Source: Streptomyces sp. NBC_00576 (GTDB lineage Bacteria; Actinomycetota; Actinomycetes; Streptomycetales; Streptomycetaceae). Taken from it: a DNA stretch of 64,000 bases. Where the stretch lies: assembly GCF_036345175.1 (NCBI RefSeq), contig NZ_CP107780.1:10478001-10542000 (forward strand). The letters run 5' to 3'. The position numbers and the translations under genes are program-made. This document shows positions 52,192 through 60,297 of this stretch, one piece after another. The notes under the pieces are model-generated. The model saw only the letters and a program-made list of their open reading frames with translations. It was not told where the DNA came from and searched no databases. How positions within the stretch are numbered: the first letter of the stretch is position 1; each line of letters opens with the position of its first letter.

Positions 52192-53214
52192 TCAACTGTC
52201 CCGCAGCTCCCGGACGATGGGCTCCCACACCTCGGCGTCGATCTCGTACGCGGCGTAGAAGGACACCCGGTCGACGAGTGCCCCGTACCGGCGCCGAATC
52301 TCGTCCGCGACCCGGTCCGGCTCCGCCACGAGCGCGAAGGTGTGCAGCACCTCGTCGTCGACGAGCCCGCTCATCGCCTCCCACTTGTCCTCGCGCCGGG
52401 ACGTCGACAACGCGTGCAGTTCGTCGCCGAGTTCACCCCATCCGTGCAGCTCCAGCACCCCGCGATAGGCGGGGGTGCTGCCGTAGAAGGCGATCTGGGC
52501 GCGGGTGCCGTCGATCGCGCGGGTCATCTCCTCCTCCGTGCGGCCGGTCGCGGTCAGAAGCAGATGGGAGACGGAGAAGTCGCCCCTGGTGCGGCCGGAC
52601 GTGGCCAGCCCCGCCTCGACGGTCGGCAGGGTGACCTCCCGCAGGTACCGCTCGGTGGTGAAGCCGTGCGCGAGGAGCCCGTCGGCGACCTCGCCCGCCA
52701 CCCGGGTCATCGCCTGGCCGACCGCGGCCACGAACACCTTGGGCGGACCGCCGGGCGTGGGCGGGGGAGAGAAGAACGGGGACATCAGGGTGTGCGAGTA
52801 GAAGTCGCCCCGGAAGTCGAGCCTCTCGCCCTCGTTCCAGGCCGCCCAGATGGCGTGCAGCGCGCTCACGTACTCCCGCATCCGGGCCGCGGGCCGGCTC
52901 CACGGCATGTCGAAGCGCCGCTCGATGTGCGGTTTGATCTGACTGCCGAGGCCCAGCGAGAACCGTCCGCCGGCGTAGGTCTGCAAGTCGTGTGCGGTGT
53001 ACGCGAGTTGCATGGGGGAGCGGGCGAAGGCCACGGCGATGGCCGTGCCGACCTCCAGGCGGTTGGTGTGCTCGGCCGCGAGCATCAGCGGCAGGAAGGG
53101 GTCGTGCTTGGACTCCGACGCCCACAGACCGTCGTAGCCGGCCTTCTCGTGGTGCCGGGCCTCCTCGACCACCTCGGCGGTGCCCCAGACGTTGAGTTTG
53201 CCGTCGACCTTCAT
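52192..53214 (-). CDS. LLM-class F420-dependent oxidoreductase (TIGR03617-like)
   Basis: The protein has 340 residues. Luciferase-barrel motifs are GYDGLWASESKHDPFLPLMLA, RLEVGTAIAVAFARSPMQLAYTAHDL, GRFSLGLGSQIKPHIERRFDMPWSRP and FVAAVGQAMTRVAGEVADGLLAHGF, split across the barrel as usual. The opening MKVDGKL and the RFDMPWSRP block recall the TIGR03617 group. It may oxidise or reduce a pathway intermediate with F420. The ATG at 53214 overlaps the stop of the upstream dehydrogenase gene by ATGA. Convergent with the GntR gene, seven bases apart. Confidence 0.82.
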   Translation of the reverse strand: MKVDGKLNVWGTAEVVEEARHHEKAGYDGLWASESKHDPFLPLMLAAEHTNRLEVGTAIAVAFARSPMQLAYTAHDLQTYAGGRFSLGLGSQIKPHIERRFDMPWSRPAARMREYVSALHAIWAAWNEGERLDFRGDFYSHTLMSPFFSPPPTPGGPPKVFVAAVGQAMTRVAGEVADGLLAHGFTTERYLREVTLPTVEAGLATSGRTRGDFSVSHLLLTATGRTEEEMTRAIDGTRAQIAFYGSTPAYRGVLELHGWGELGDELHALSTSRREDKWEAMSGLVDDEVLHTFALVAEPDRVADEIRRRYGALVDRVSFYAAYEIDAEVWEPIVRELRDS

Positions 53215-54347
53215 GCCGCTCCTTCTCCTGTGCTCATACCGATGCGCCGCGCCAGCAGTTCCCGGTGGTGTGCCGGATCGCCGAACAGCAGCTGTGATGT
53301 CTTGGCCCGCTTCAGATACAGGTGGGCCGGGTGCTCCCAGGTGAAGCCGATACCGCCGTGCACCTGGATGTTCTGCTCCGCTGCCTGCACACAGGCGTCG
53401 GAGCAGAACGCCTTGGCCAGGCTTGCCACGGCGGGCAGCTCAGGGTCCTCGTTCTCGGCGGCGAGCAGGGCGTAGTGCGCGGCCGCGCGTGCCGACTCCA
53501 CCTCCAGCAGGACGTCCGCCAGGAGGTGCTTCACGGCCTGGAAGGAGCCGATGGGCCGCCCGAACTGGTGGCGCACCTTGGCGTACTCGACCGCCATGTC
53601 GAGTGCCCGCGAGGCCACGCCGACCTGCTCGGCGGCGAGCGCCACGGCGGCCCGGTCGAGTACCTCGGCCACCAGTTCCCAGCCGCCGGCGTGCGTACGC
53701 AACCGGGTCGCCCGCACCTCGTGGTAGTCGAGGCGCGCCTGCCGGCGGGTCGGGTCCATCGTGGGCAGGGGCTCGCGGGTCAGGCCGGCCGCGTCGCCGT
53801 CCACCCGGAAGACGCCGATGCCGTCGTCGGCACGGGCGATGGTGAGGACGACATCGGCGGTGGCACCGTCCAGGACGAACAGCTTGTGCCCGGTCAGCAG
53901 CCAACTCCCTTTGCTTTCACGGGCAGTGAGTTGGATCCCCGACGCGTCCCAGCGGGCGGAGTCCTCGGTCAGGGCCAGCGTGCCGACGAGTTCGCCGGAG
54001 GCCAGGCCGGGCAGCAGGCTTTTGCGGGCGTCCTCGTCGGCGCTGCGCAGCAGCGTGGTCGTCGCGAGCACGGCCGAGGACAGGAACGGCGCGCACAGCA
54101 GCGCACGGCCCATCTCCTCCATGACCACGCCCACTTCGACGGGCCCGCACCCGGCACCGCCGTACTCCTCCGGCACGGCCAGCCCCTGAAGACCGAGCTC
54201 CGAGCCCATCCTGCGCCACAACGCCGTGTCGAAGCCCTCCGGAGTCTCCATCAGCCGCCGGACCTCGGTCTCCGGAGAGGTGGCCGCCAGGAACGCCCGT
54301 ACCGTGCGCCCCAGTTCCTCCTGCTCCTCGCTGAACGCGAAGTCCAT
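53211..54347 (-). CDS. Acyl-CoA dehydrogenase beta-type subunit without adjacent alpha partner
   Basis: The protein has 378 residues. It shows LAVPEEYGGAGCGPVEVGVVMEE, RHQFGRPIGSFQAVKHLLAD and QVHGGIGFTWEHPAHLYLKRAK. No catalytic Glu is present at either site (LLFGDPAHHRE; VLDRAAVALA). It closely resembles the beta-type subunits at 38784-39905 and 59134-60255. Unlike them, no alpha-type gene is next to it; its partner could be one of the other ACADs of the island. It lies three bases after the enoyl-CoA hydratase gene. ATG at 54347. Confidence 0.86.
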   Translation of the reverse strand: MDFAFSEEQEELGRTVRAFLAATSPETEVRRLMETPEGFDTALWRRMGSELGLQGLAVPEEYGGAGCGPVEVGVVMEEMGRALLCAPFLSSAVLATTTLLRSADEDARKSLLPGLASGELVGTLALTEDSARWDASGIQLTARESKGSWLLTGHKLFVLDGATADVVLTIARADDGIGVFRVDGDAAGLTREPLPTMDPTRRQARLDYHEVRATRLRTHAGGWELVAEVLDRAAVALAAEQVGVASRALDMAVEYAKVRHQFGRPIGSFQAVKHLLADVLLEVESARAAAHYALLAAENEDPELPAVASLAKAFCSDACVQAAEQNIQVHGGIGFTWEHPAHLYLKRAKTSQLLFGDPAHHRELLARRIGMSTGEGAA

Positions 54348-54350
54348 ACC

Positions 54351-55136
54351 TCAGCCCTCCCCGCCGGTTCGGCGGCTCTCGCGAGACGCGATGATCTTCT
54401 CGACGAGAGCGATGTGGTCCGGTGAGCGCATGCTGTCCCGCTCGGCGAGCAGGGCCGGTTCCAGCACAGTCGCGAGCGCCTGCTCCAGATGCAGGTTCAC
54501 CGCCCGCTTGGTCTCGCGCAGCGCCTGCGCGGGCAGCGCGGCCAGCCGTGCGGCGAGGTCCATGGCCTCGTCCAGGAGCTTGTCCTTCGGTACGGCGCGG
54601 TTGGCGATGCCCAGCCGGACGGCGTCCTCGGCGCTCACCCGGTCGCCGAGGAACAGCAACTCCTTCGCCCGGGTCAGGCCGACCAGCAGGGGCAGCACGA
54701 GAGCGCCGCCGTCGCCCGCGACGAGCCCCACCTGGACGTGCGGATCGGCCACATAGGCGTCGTCGGCGATCAGTACGAGGTCGCTGAGCAGGGCCAGGCT
54801 GCAGCCGAGGCCGACGGCGGGCCCGTTGACCGCCGCGATCACCGGCAGCGGGCAGCGGACCATGCCGGTGATGATCCGGCGGGCCTCGTCGACGTTCTGC
54901 TGCCGGAAGGCGCTCTCGCGCTGGACCCGGGTCATGATGTCGAAATTGCCCCCCGCGCTGAACGCCCGGCCGCGCCCGGTGAGTACGACCACCCGCGCCC
55001 CGGGGTCGTCGGCGAGCTCCTCCCAGACCGTCGCGAGAGCGGAATGCAGCTTCTCGCTCATCGAGTTGAGCTGGTCCGGCCGGTTCAGCTCGACCAGCCG
55101 GACCGGCCCACGGGACGTCACCACCAGATCCGCCAT
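54351..55136 (-). CDS. Enoyl-CoA hydratase/isomerase family protein
   Basis: The protein has 261 residues from the ATG at 55136; a GTG four codons earlier is an alternative. Crotonase motifs are ELNRPDQLNSMSEK, GRGRAFSAGGNFDIM (oxyanion hole) and VNGPAVGLGCSLALLSDLVLIA. The Glu144-type residue is absent (DPHVQVGLVAGDGGA), while a Glu at the Glu164 place remains (RAKELLFLG). It may catalyse isomerisation, hydrolysis or hydration with one acid. It begins a three-gene minus-strand operon and is divergent from another enoyl-CoA hydratase gene. Confidence 0.85.
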   Translation of the reverse strand: MADLVVTSRGPVRLVELNRPDQLNSMSEKLHSALATVWEELADDPGARVVVLTGRGRAFSAGGNFDIMTRVQRESAFRQQNVDEARRIITGMVRCPLPVIAAVNGPAVGLGCSLALLSDLVLIADDAYVADPHVQVGLVAGDGGALVLPLLVGLTRAKELLFLGDRVSAEDAVRLGIANRAVPKDKLLDEAMDLAARLAALPAQALRETKRAVNLHLEQALATVLEPALLAERDSMRSPDHIALVEKIIASRESRRTGGEG

Positions 55137-55181
55137 GTCCACACCCACCGCCGCAATCCAGAAAGAGTATGTAGAGTTGAA

Positions 55182-55192
55182 TGGTATAACTA
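55182..55192. promoter_or_regulatory. FadR-like operator candidate between divergent enoyl-CoA hydratase genes
   Basis: TGGTATAACTA fits TNGTnnnACNA exactly and shares GTATAACTA with the site at 45435-45445. It lies in the 123-bp AT-rich divergent gap, 46 bp from the minus-strand start and 68 bp from the plus-strand start. Confidence 0.45.
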
Positions 55193-55259
55193 ATTTGGCT
55201 TGCGGGGAACGCTAGCAGGCAAGCGGTCACAGAAGCGACGAGGCTGACGGAGGGCACGT

Positions 55260-56126
55260 ATGCCGGAGCAGGAGTACGAGACCGTGCGGGCCGAGGTGGC
55301 GGACCGGATCCTCACCGTCACACTGAACCGGCCCGAGAAGCTGAACGCCTTCAGTCCCCGGATGATGGCCGACCTGCTCGACGTCCTGGACGCGGCAGAC
55401 GCCGACGACAGCGTACGGGTGATCGTGGTGACCGGCGCCGGGCGCGGGTTCTGCGCGGGTGCCGACGTCAGTTCCGGCGGCTCGTCCTTCGACCACCGCA
55501 AGGCGGGCGCCAGGCACCGGGACACCGGCGGCCGGGTCGCGCTTCGTATCTTCTCCAGCACCAAGCCGGTCATCGCGGCGATCAACGGCCCGGCGGCGGG
55601 TGTCGGCGCCAGCATGACCCTGCCCATGGACATCCGGCTGGCGTCGACGTCGGCGAAGTTCGGCTTTGTCTTCGCGCGGCGCGGCATCGTGCCGGAGTCC
55701 GCGGCGAGTTGGTTCCTGCCGCGGGCCGTCGGCATGCAGCGGGCCATGGAATGGGTGGCGACCGGCCGCCTCTTCGGCCCCGACGAGGCGCTGGCGGCCG
55801 GACTGGTCCGCTCCGTGCACCCGCCGGAGGAGCTGTTGCCGGCCGCGTACGAGCTCGCCCGGGAGATCGCCGAGAACACCTCGGCGATCTCGGTCGCCCT
55901 CTCCCGCCAGATGATGTGGCGGATGCTCGGCGAGCCCCACCCCATGTCCGCGCACCGGCTCGACTCGCGGATCATGAGTCAGATCGGCGGCGGCCCCGAC
56001 CCCGTGGAGGGCGTCGAGTCGTTCCTCGCCAAGCGGCCGCCTGCCTTCCCGGGGAAGGTCAGCAAGGACATGCCGCCCGTCTATCCGTGGTGGCAAGAGG
56101 AGGAGTTCCGGCCATTGGGGTCGTAG
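55260..56126 (+). CDS. Enoyl-CoA hydratase/isomerase family protein
   Basis: The protein has 288 residues. Crotonase motifs are LNRPEKLNAFSPRM, GAGRGFCAGADVSSGG, INGPAAGVGASMTLPMDIRLA and FGFVFARRGIVPESAASWFLPRAVG, with the Glu of VPES in the second catalytic position. An extended C-terminus (FPGKVSKDMPPVYPWW) is typical of the actinobacterial branch with this motif. It probably hydrates or isomerises an enoyl-CoA. ATG at 55260 with GGAGGG upstream. It stands alone before the GH1-like gene 109 bp downstream. Confidence 0.87.
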   Translation: MPEQEYETVRAEVADRILTVTLNRPEKLNAFSPRMMADLLDVLDAADADDSVRVIVVTGAGRGFCAGADVSSGGSSFDHRKAGARHRDTGGRVALRIFSSTKPVIAAINGPAAGVGASMTLPMDIRLASTSAKFGFVFARRGIVPESAASWFLPRAVGMQRAMEWVATGRLFGPDEALAAGLVRSVHPPEELLPAAYELAREIAENTSAISVALSRQMMWRMLGEPHPMSAHRLDSRIMSQIGGGPDPVEGVESFLAKRPPAFPGKVSKDMPPVYPWWQEEEFRPLGS

Positions 56127-56190
56127 GTGGCGATATCTGGCCGAAACATTGTCGTCGTTTCCTCGAAGTGTTAGCGTCCGGCGGGCGGCC

Positions 56191-56202
56191 ATTCAGCTGA
56201 AT
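56191..56202. promoter_or_regulatory. 12-bp palindrome upstream of GH1-like gene
   Basis: ATTCAGCTGAAT is a perfect palindrome 33 bp before the ATG of the GH1-like gene. It may be an operator for a dimeric repressor; no promoter boxes could be placed with confidence. Confidence 0.3.
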
Positions 56203-56234
56203 GCGCTAAACCATTTCACCGCTGGACGGTAACC

Positions 56235-57650
56235 ATGAGTGATGGTTTCCTGCATGAATCCCTCCGTCGTGTCGACTGGGGAGTCGCCACCGCTGACACC
56301 ATCGCGGCTGTGCCGCCGCCCCCGCCCGAGCGCGGCGGGCACTTCCGGCAGTGGACGGACGACATCCGGCAACTGACCGGCGTCGCCGCGGACACGCACC
56401 GCATGGTCGCCGGATGGCCGCAGCTCCAGCCCGACGGCCCCGGCAGCTGGGACCAGGCTGCCCTGGACCGCTGCGACCGCGCCCTCGACGCGCTGCTCGC
56501 GCACGGGACGCGTCCGAGCCTCACTCTCTTCGACCGCTCACTGCCGCCATGGCTGGACTCGGCAGGAGGCTGGCTCGCCCGCGAAACCGCCGAACGCTTC
56601 GCCGAGTACGCTGCCGAGCTGGGCCGGCGCTTTGGTGACCGGGTGGAACGCTGGATCACCTCGACCGATCTGGCCGGTCCCACGCTCGCGGACCACGTGG
56701 CCGGAATGTACTCACCGGGCCGTGGCGCCGGCCGGGCCGGGCTGCCCGCGGTCCACCACATCCTGCTCGCCAACGCCCTCGCGACCCAGGCCCTCAGGGC
56801 CTCCGGCGCAAGCGGCCGGATCGGCACCACGGTCACCCTCGTCGGCGGCTACGCGGCCACCGACGATCCCTATGACCGCCTCGCCCTGGAGCGACTGGAG
56901 AGCTGGACCAACCGCCTCTTCCTCGACCCCCTGCTGCTCGGCGAGCACATGGTGACCGAGGACGACGTCTCACCGGTGGCGGCCACCGGCTGCGTACGCC
57001 CCGGTGACCTGGAGGTCATCGCCACCGAACAGGACCTGCTGTGCCTGTCCTGGCACACCCCGTTCCGCGTCACCGCCCCGGAGAACCTGCCCCGCGTGCT
57101 GCGGACCGCGAACTGCCAGAGCGCCCTCAACGCGGTCAACCGCGTCCTCGTGGGCCTCGGCTTCGCGATCGTCCCCTTCGAGGACGTGGAGACCACCGCT
57201 TTCGGCTGGCCGATCATCCCCGAAGGGCTCGCCGACGCCGTCGCCGGCCTGTACGAGCTGTACGGGGAGCTGCTGCCGCCGCTGTCCGTCGTGGACAACG
57301 GCATGGGCGACCTGGACCTCGTCGACGGCACAGGACACAGCGACGACACCCGGCGCCGGGCCCTGCTGCGCGCCCGGCTCTCCTGGCTGGCGGGACTTGT
57401 CGCGGCCGGGGTGGACGTGTGCGGCTACGAGTACTGGTCGGTCCTCGACAACCTGGAGGCCAAGTTCCGCTACACCCGCCTGTACGCGATGGCGGTCCCG
57501 GACCACGAGCCCGAGCCGTGCCCCCCGATGCCCGCCGACTGGCTGCACCGGGGCGCCTTCGCAGACGTGGCCGTACGCGAAGCGGGCCGCGCGGCCGGTC
57601 TGCGGCTGGTGCCGGCCGAGTCCCGGGGTCAGGGCGCCGGGGCCTCGTAG
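56235..57650 (+). CDS. GH1-family protein with both catalytic glutamates changed to aspartate
   Basis: The protein has 471 residues and aligns by eye with GH1 beta-glucosidases across its length: HFRQWTDDIRQL, GWPQLQPDGPGSWDQAALDR, TLFDRSLPPWLDSAGGWLARETAERFAEYA, and CGYEYWSVLDNLEAKF near the end. The acid/base motif TxNEP reads ITSTDL (Asp145) and the nucleophile motif ITENG reads SVVDNG (Asp354). The protein is probably not an ordinary beta-glucosidase; it may bind a glycoside or have a new role. It has no signal peptide. It sits alone in an acyl-CoA gene island and overlaps the convergent MaoC gene by 22 bp at the 3' ends. Confidence 0.8.
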   Translation: MSDGFLHESLRRVDWGVATADTIAAVPPPPPERGGHFRQWTDDIRQLTGVAADTHRMVAGWPQLQPDGPGSWDQAALDRCDRALDALLAHGTRPSLTLFDRSLPPWLDSAGGWLARETAERFAEYAAELGRRFGDRVERWITSTDLAGPTLADHVAGMYSPGRGAGRAGLPAVHHILLANALATQALRASGASGRIGTTVTLVGGYAATDDPYDRLALERLESWTNRLFLDPLLLGEHMVTEDDVSPVAATGCVRPGDLEVIATEQDLLCLSWHTPFRVTAPENLPRVLRTANCQSALNAVNRVLVGLGFAIVPFEDVETTAFGWPIIPEGLADAVAGLYELYGELLPPLSVVDNGMGDLDLVDGTGHSDDTRRRALLRARLSWLAGLVAAGVDVCGYEYWSVLDNLEAKFRYTRLYAMAVPDHEPEPCPPMPADWLHRGAFADVAVREAGRAAGLRLVPAESRGQGAGAS

Positions 57651-58129
57651 TCCTGGCCGCGGATCAGCCGGACCGGGGTGTAGACGAGCACGTCCTCGTC
57701 CCGCTGGTTGCGTACGGTGATCCGGCTGGTCACCACGCCCCGGCCGGGCTTGCTGGAGGGCCGGCAGTCCGTGGTCTCGACAACGGCGTACAGGGTGTCG
57801 CCGACGTACACCGGCTCCTGGACCGTGAGCTCCATGTGCAGGAAGGCGAGGCCCGTGCCGTGCAGCACGTTCGTCTGCAGGACGAGCCCCTCGGCGATGC
57901 AGTACGTCAGGGCCCCCGGGACCAGTCGCCCGGTGTAGCCGCCGTCCGCGGCGTGCGAGGAGTCCCAGAAGAGGGGCTCGTTGAAGCCGCCCCAGGTGAC
58001 GAAGTTGACGAGATCGGTCTCCGTGACCGTGCGGCGGGCGGTCCGGAAGACCTGGCCCACCGGCATCTCCTCGTAGGTCAACCCCTGTACCAGCGGGCGG
58101 ACTTCAGTGGTGGTCTGCTCCGGCGACAT
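57629..58129 (-). CDS. MaoC-like hotdog dehydratase homologue without the Asp/His pair
   Basis: The protein has 166 residues from the ATG at 58129 (AGAGGAA upstream; an ATG at 58156 lacks a ribosome site). The hotdog fold is seen in TYEEMPVGQVFRTARRTVTETD and GRLVPGALTYCIAEG. The hydratase-2 signature SGDxNPxH reads GGFNEPLF, so both catalytic residues are Phe (49 and 54). Hydration of an enoyl-CoA is therefore doubtful; it may be a binding partner or have another acyl-CoA function. It is encoded after an enoyl-CoA hydratase gene and overlaps the GH1-like gene tail to tail. Confidence 0.78.
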   Translation of the reverse strand: MSPEQTTTEVRPLVQGLTYEEMPVGQVFRTARRTVTETDLVNFVTWGGFNEPLFWDSSHAADGGYTGRLVPGALTYCIAEGLVLQTNVLHGTGLAFLHMELTVQEPVYVGDTLYAVVETTDCRPSSKPGRGVVTSRITVRNQRDEDVLVYTPVRLIRGQDYEAPAP

Positions 58130-58158
58130 GATCGGTTCCTCTCGTACGGCGGTCATGG

Positions 58159-58180
58159 GTGGTCACAGGTGGTCACAGGT
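58159..58180. repeat. Short tandem repeat at MaoC/enoyl-CoA hydratase junction
   Basis: Two adjacent copies of GGTGGTCACA (58159-58168 and 58169-58178 by the reading used here), with a partial copy before them, cover the end of the enoyl-CoA hydratase gene. Probably replication slippage. Confidence 0.4.
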
Positions 58181-58994
58181 CGAGCGGGTGCTTGTCGGCG
58201 ATGCCCTCGAAGTCCGGGGTGCGTTTGTCGCGGTGAGCCGCCAGCCCCTCGACGACTTCATGTCCCCCGAACCCGAAGAACTCCAGCCCGAGCGAGGCCT
58301 CGAAAATCGGCTGCGCGGTGCGGTACCAGTGGTTGAGGGACCGCTTGGTCCAGCTGATGGCGCTGACCGGCCCGGCCGCCAGGACGGTTGCCACGCGCAG
58401 GGCCTCGGCGTGGACGTTCTCGTCGTCCACGCACTTCGACACCAGCCCGATCCGCTCGGCCTCCTCGCCGGTGAGCGTCTCGCAGGTGAGCAGGTAGTAC
58501 TTGGCCTTTGCCATGCCGCACAGCAACGGCCAGCAGATGGCGGCGTGGTCACCGGCCGCGACCCCGAGGCGTGTGTGCCCGTCGACGATCTTCGCCGTAC
58601 GGGCGGCAATGGAGATGTCCGCCAGCATGCCGATGACCAGCCCCGCACCGACCGCCGGGCCGTGGATCGCGGAGACCACCGGCTTGGCACAGTTGAGCAC
58701 GCCGTAGACCATGTCCCGGGCCTCGCGCATCACCCGGGCGCGCACCGCGTAGTCCTCGGTCATGGCCTCGATGGAGTCGAAGGTGCCGCCCGCCGAGAAC
58801 GCCCTGCCCGCCCCCTGGACCAGCACCGCCCGGGTCTGCTCGTCCCGGTCGACGACCGGCCAGATGTCGGCCAGTTCGCCGTGCATCCGAGGGTCCACTG
58901 CGTTGAGGTTCGGGGCGTCGAGCACGATACGGAGCACGCCGGGCGCGGGCCGCTCGAAGGTCAGGCTCGTGAACGGGGCGTAGATATCGGTCAC
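58173..58994 (-). CDS. Enoyl-CoA hydratase/isomerase family protein
   Basis: The protein has 273 residues from the GTG at 58994, chosen because AGGAG lies seven bases upstream; an ATG six codons earlier is possible. Crotonase motifs are DAPNLNAVDPRM, GAGRAFSAGGTFDSIEAM and IHGPAVGAGLVIGMLADISIA. Neither catalytic Glu of the rat hydratase is seen (DGHTRLGVAAGDHAA; AKAKYYLLTCE). It may be an isomerase, a hydrolase or a lyase of the superfamily. It leads a two-gene operon with the MaoC-like gene and is divergent from an acyl-CoA dehydrogenase pair. Confidence 0.85.
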   Translation of the reverse strand: MTDIYAPFTSLTFERPAPGVLRIVLDAPNLNAVDPRMHGELADIWPVVDRDEQTRAVLVQGAGRAFSAGGTFDSIEAMTEDYAVRARVMREARDMVYGVLNCAKPVVSAIHGPAVGAGLVIGMLADISIAARTAKIVDGHTRLGVAAGDHAAICWPLLCGMAKAKYYLLTCETLTGEEAERIGLVSKCVDDENVHAEALRVATVLAAGPVSAISWTKRSLNHWYRTAQPIFEASLGLEFFGFGGHEVVEGLAAHRDKRTPDFEGIADKHPLDL

Positions 58995-59133
58995 GTCGCG
59001 CTCCTGGTGCATTCAGTGTGGATACTATAATTATCTAACTGTATCGAGGGGTGGGCGGCAAGCAGGCCGCACGTGACATCGCACCGAGGAACATCGCACC
59101 GAGGAACATTGCGGCGAGGACGGGAAGCCCGGC
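58995..59133. promoter_or_regulatory. Divergent promoter region with AT-rich dyad
   Basis: The gap contains GATAC (59021-59025) and GTATC (59041-59045) as inverted arms around an AT-rich core with the palindrome ATAATTAT (59027-59034). It does not fit TNGTnnnACNA. The side toward the plus-strand gene contains the 15-bp triplicate listed separately. Confidence 0.35.
59076..59120 (+). repeat. Three tandem 15-bp repeats upstream of acyl-CoA dehydrogenase pair
   Basis: ACATCGCACCGAGGA occurs twice in tandem (59076-59090, 59091-59105) and a third, three-base variant follows (59106-59120). Each copy ends in a Shine-Dalgarno-like GAGGA; the third lies 13 bp from the ATG at 59134. It could affect translation start or reflect slippage. 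Confidence 0.7.
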
Positions 59134-60255
59134 ATGGATCTCACCTTCAGCGAGGAACAGGACGAACTGCGCAAGGTCGTACGGTCGTTCCTCGCCAAGC
59201 ACTCCGACGAGGCGGAGGTGCGCCGCCTGGCCGCCGATGAGCGGGGCCACGACCCCGTCGTCTGGCGGCGAATGGCCGGCCAACTCGGGCTGCAGGGGCT
59301 CGCCGTACCGGAGGAGTACGGCGGTTCCGGCTTCGGCTACGTCGACCTCGGCATCGTCTTCGAGGAGGCGGGCCGCGCGCTGCTGTGCGGGCCGTACTTC
59401 GCCACCGTCGCCCTGGCCGCCGAGGCGCTGCTGCGCTGCGACGACGAGGCCGCCCGTACCGATCTGCTGCCGGGGATAACGTCGGGCGAAACCGTGGCCA
59501 CCCTCGCGCTCACCGAGGAGAGCGGCCGCTGGGACGAGCAGGGCATCCGGCTCACCGCACGCGAGACGGCGGACGGATGGCAGCTGACCGGCGCGAAGAC
59601 ATACGTCCCCGACGGACACCTCGCCGACCTGCTCCTGGTCGCCGCCCGAACCCCCTCCGGCATCAGCCTCTTCGCCGTCGCGGCCGCCGACGCGCCGGGC
59701 CTCACCCGCACCCCCCTCCCCACTCTCGACCAGACCCGCAAACAGACCAGGCTGGAGTTCGCGGGCACCCCGGCCCGTCTGCTCGGCGCCGAGGGCACGG
59801 CATGGCCGGGCCTCGCACGCACCCTCGCCACCGCCTCCGTCCTGCTGGCCGCCGAACAGGTCGGGGGAGCCTCGGCAGCGCTGGACGCAGCCGTGGAGTA
59901 CGCGAAGCTCCGCGAGCAGTACGGACGGCCCATCGGCTCGTTCCAGGGGATCAAGCACAAGTGCGCCGACATGCTCATGGAGATCGAGTCGGCCCGCTCG
60001 GCCGCGTACGGCGGACTGTGGGCGCTGGACGCGGGCGACGAGAGAGAGATCGCTGTCGCGGCGGCCCTCGCACAGACCTTCTGCTCGGAGGCGTTCACCA
60101 GAGTGGCAGGCGACAACATCCAGGTCCACGGCGGGATCGGCTTCACCTGGGAGCACCCCGCACACCTGTACCTCAAGCGGGCCAAGAGCTGCGAGGTGCT
60201 GCTCGGCACACCGTCGTACCACCGGGAACTGCTCGCCACCCGACTCGGCATCTGA
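59134..60255 (+). CDS. Acyl-CoA dehydrogenase, beta-type subunit of a heteromeric pair
   Basis: The protein has 373 residues. It has LAVPEEYGGSGFGYVDLGIVFEE, REQYGRPIGSFQGIKHKCADML and QVHGGIGFTWEHPAHLYLKRAK, and lacks a catalytic Glu at both usual sites (VLLGTPSYHRE; TLATASVLLA). It is thus the base-lacking kind of subunit. The alpha-type partner follows at 60298 after a 42-bp gap that holds a short direct repeat (CCACAGAGAAG twice). The pair resembles 37567-39905 but the gene order is reversed. Confidence 0.87.
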   Translation: MDLTFSEEQDELRKVVRSFLAKHSDEAEVRRLAADERGHDPVVWRRMAGQLGLQGLAVPEEYGGSGFGYVDLGIVFEEAGRALLCGPYFATVALAAEALLRCDDEAARTDLLPGITSGETVATLALTEESGRWDEQGIRLTARETADGWQLTGAKTYVPDGHLADLLLVAARTPSGISLFAVAAADAPGLTRTPLPTLDQTRKQTRLEFAGTPARLLGAEGTAWPGLARTLATASVLLAAEQVGGASAALDAAVEYAKLREQYGRPIGSFQGIKHKCADMLMEIESARSAAYGGLWALDAGDEREIAVAAALAQTFCSEAFTRVAGDNIQVHGGIGFTWEHPAHLYLKRAKSCEVLLGTPSYHRELLATRLGI

Positions 60256-60297
60256 AACCCCACAGAGAAGAACCCACAGAGAAGGGGAGAAGCAGAC

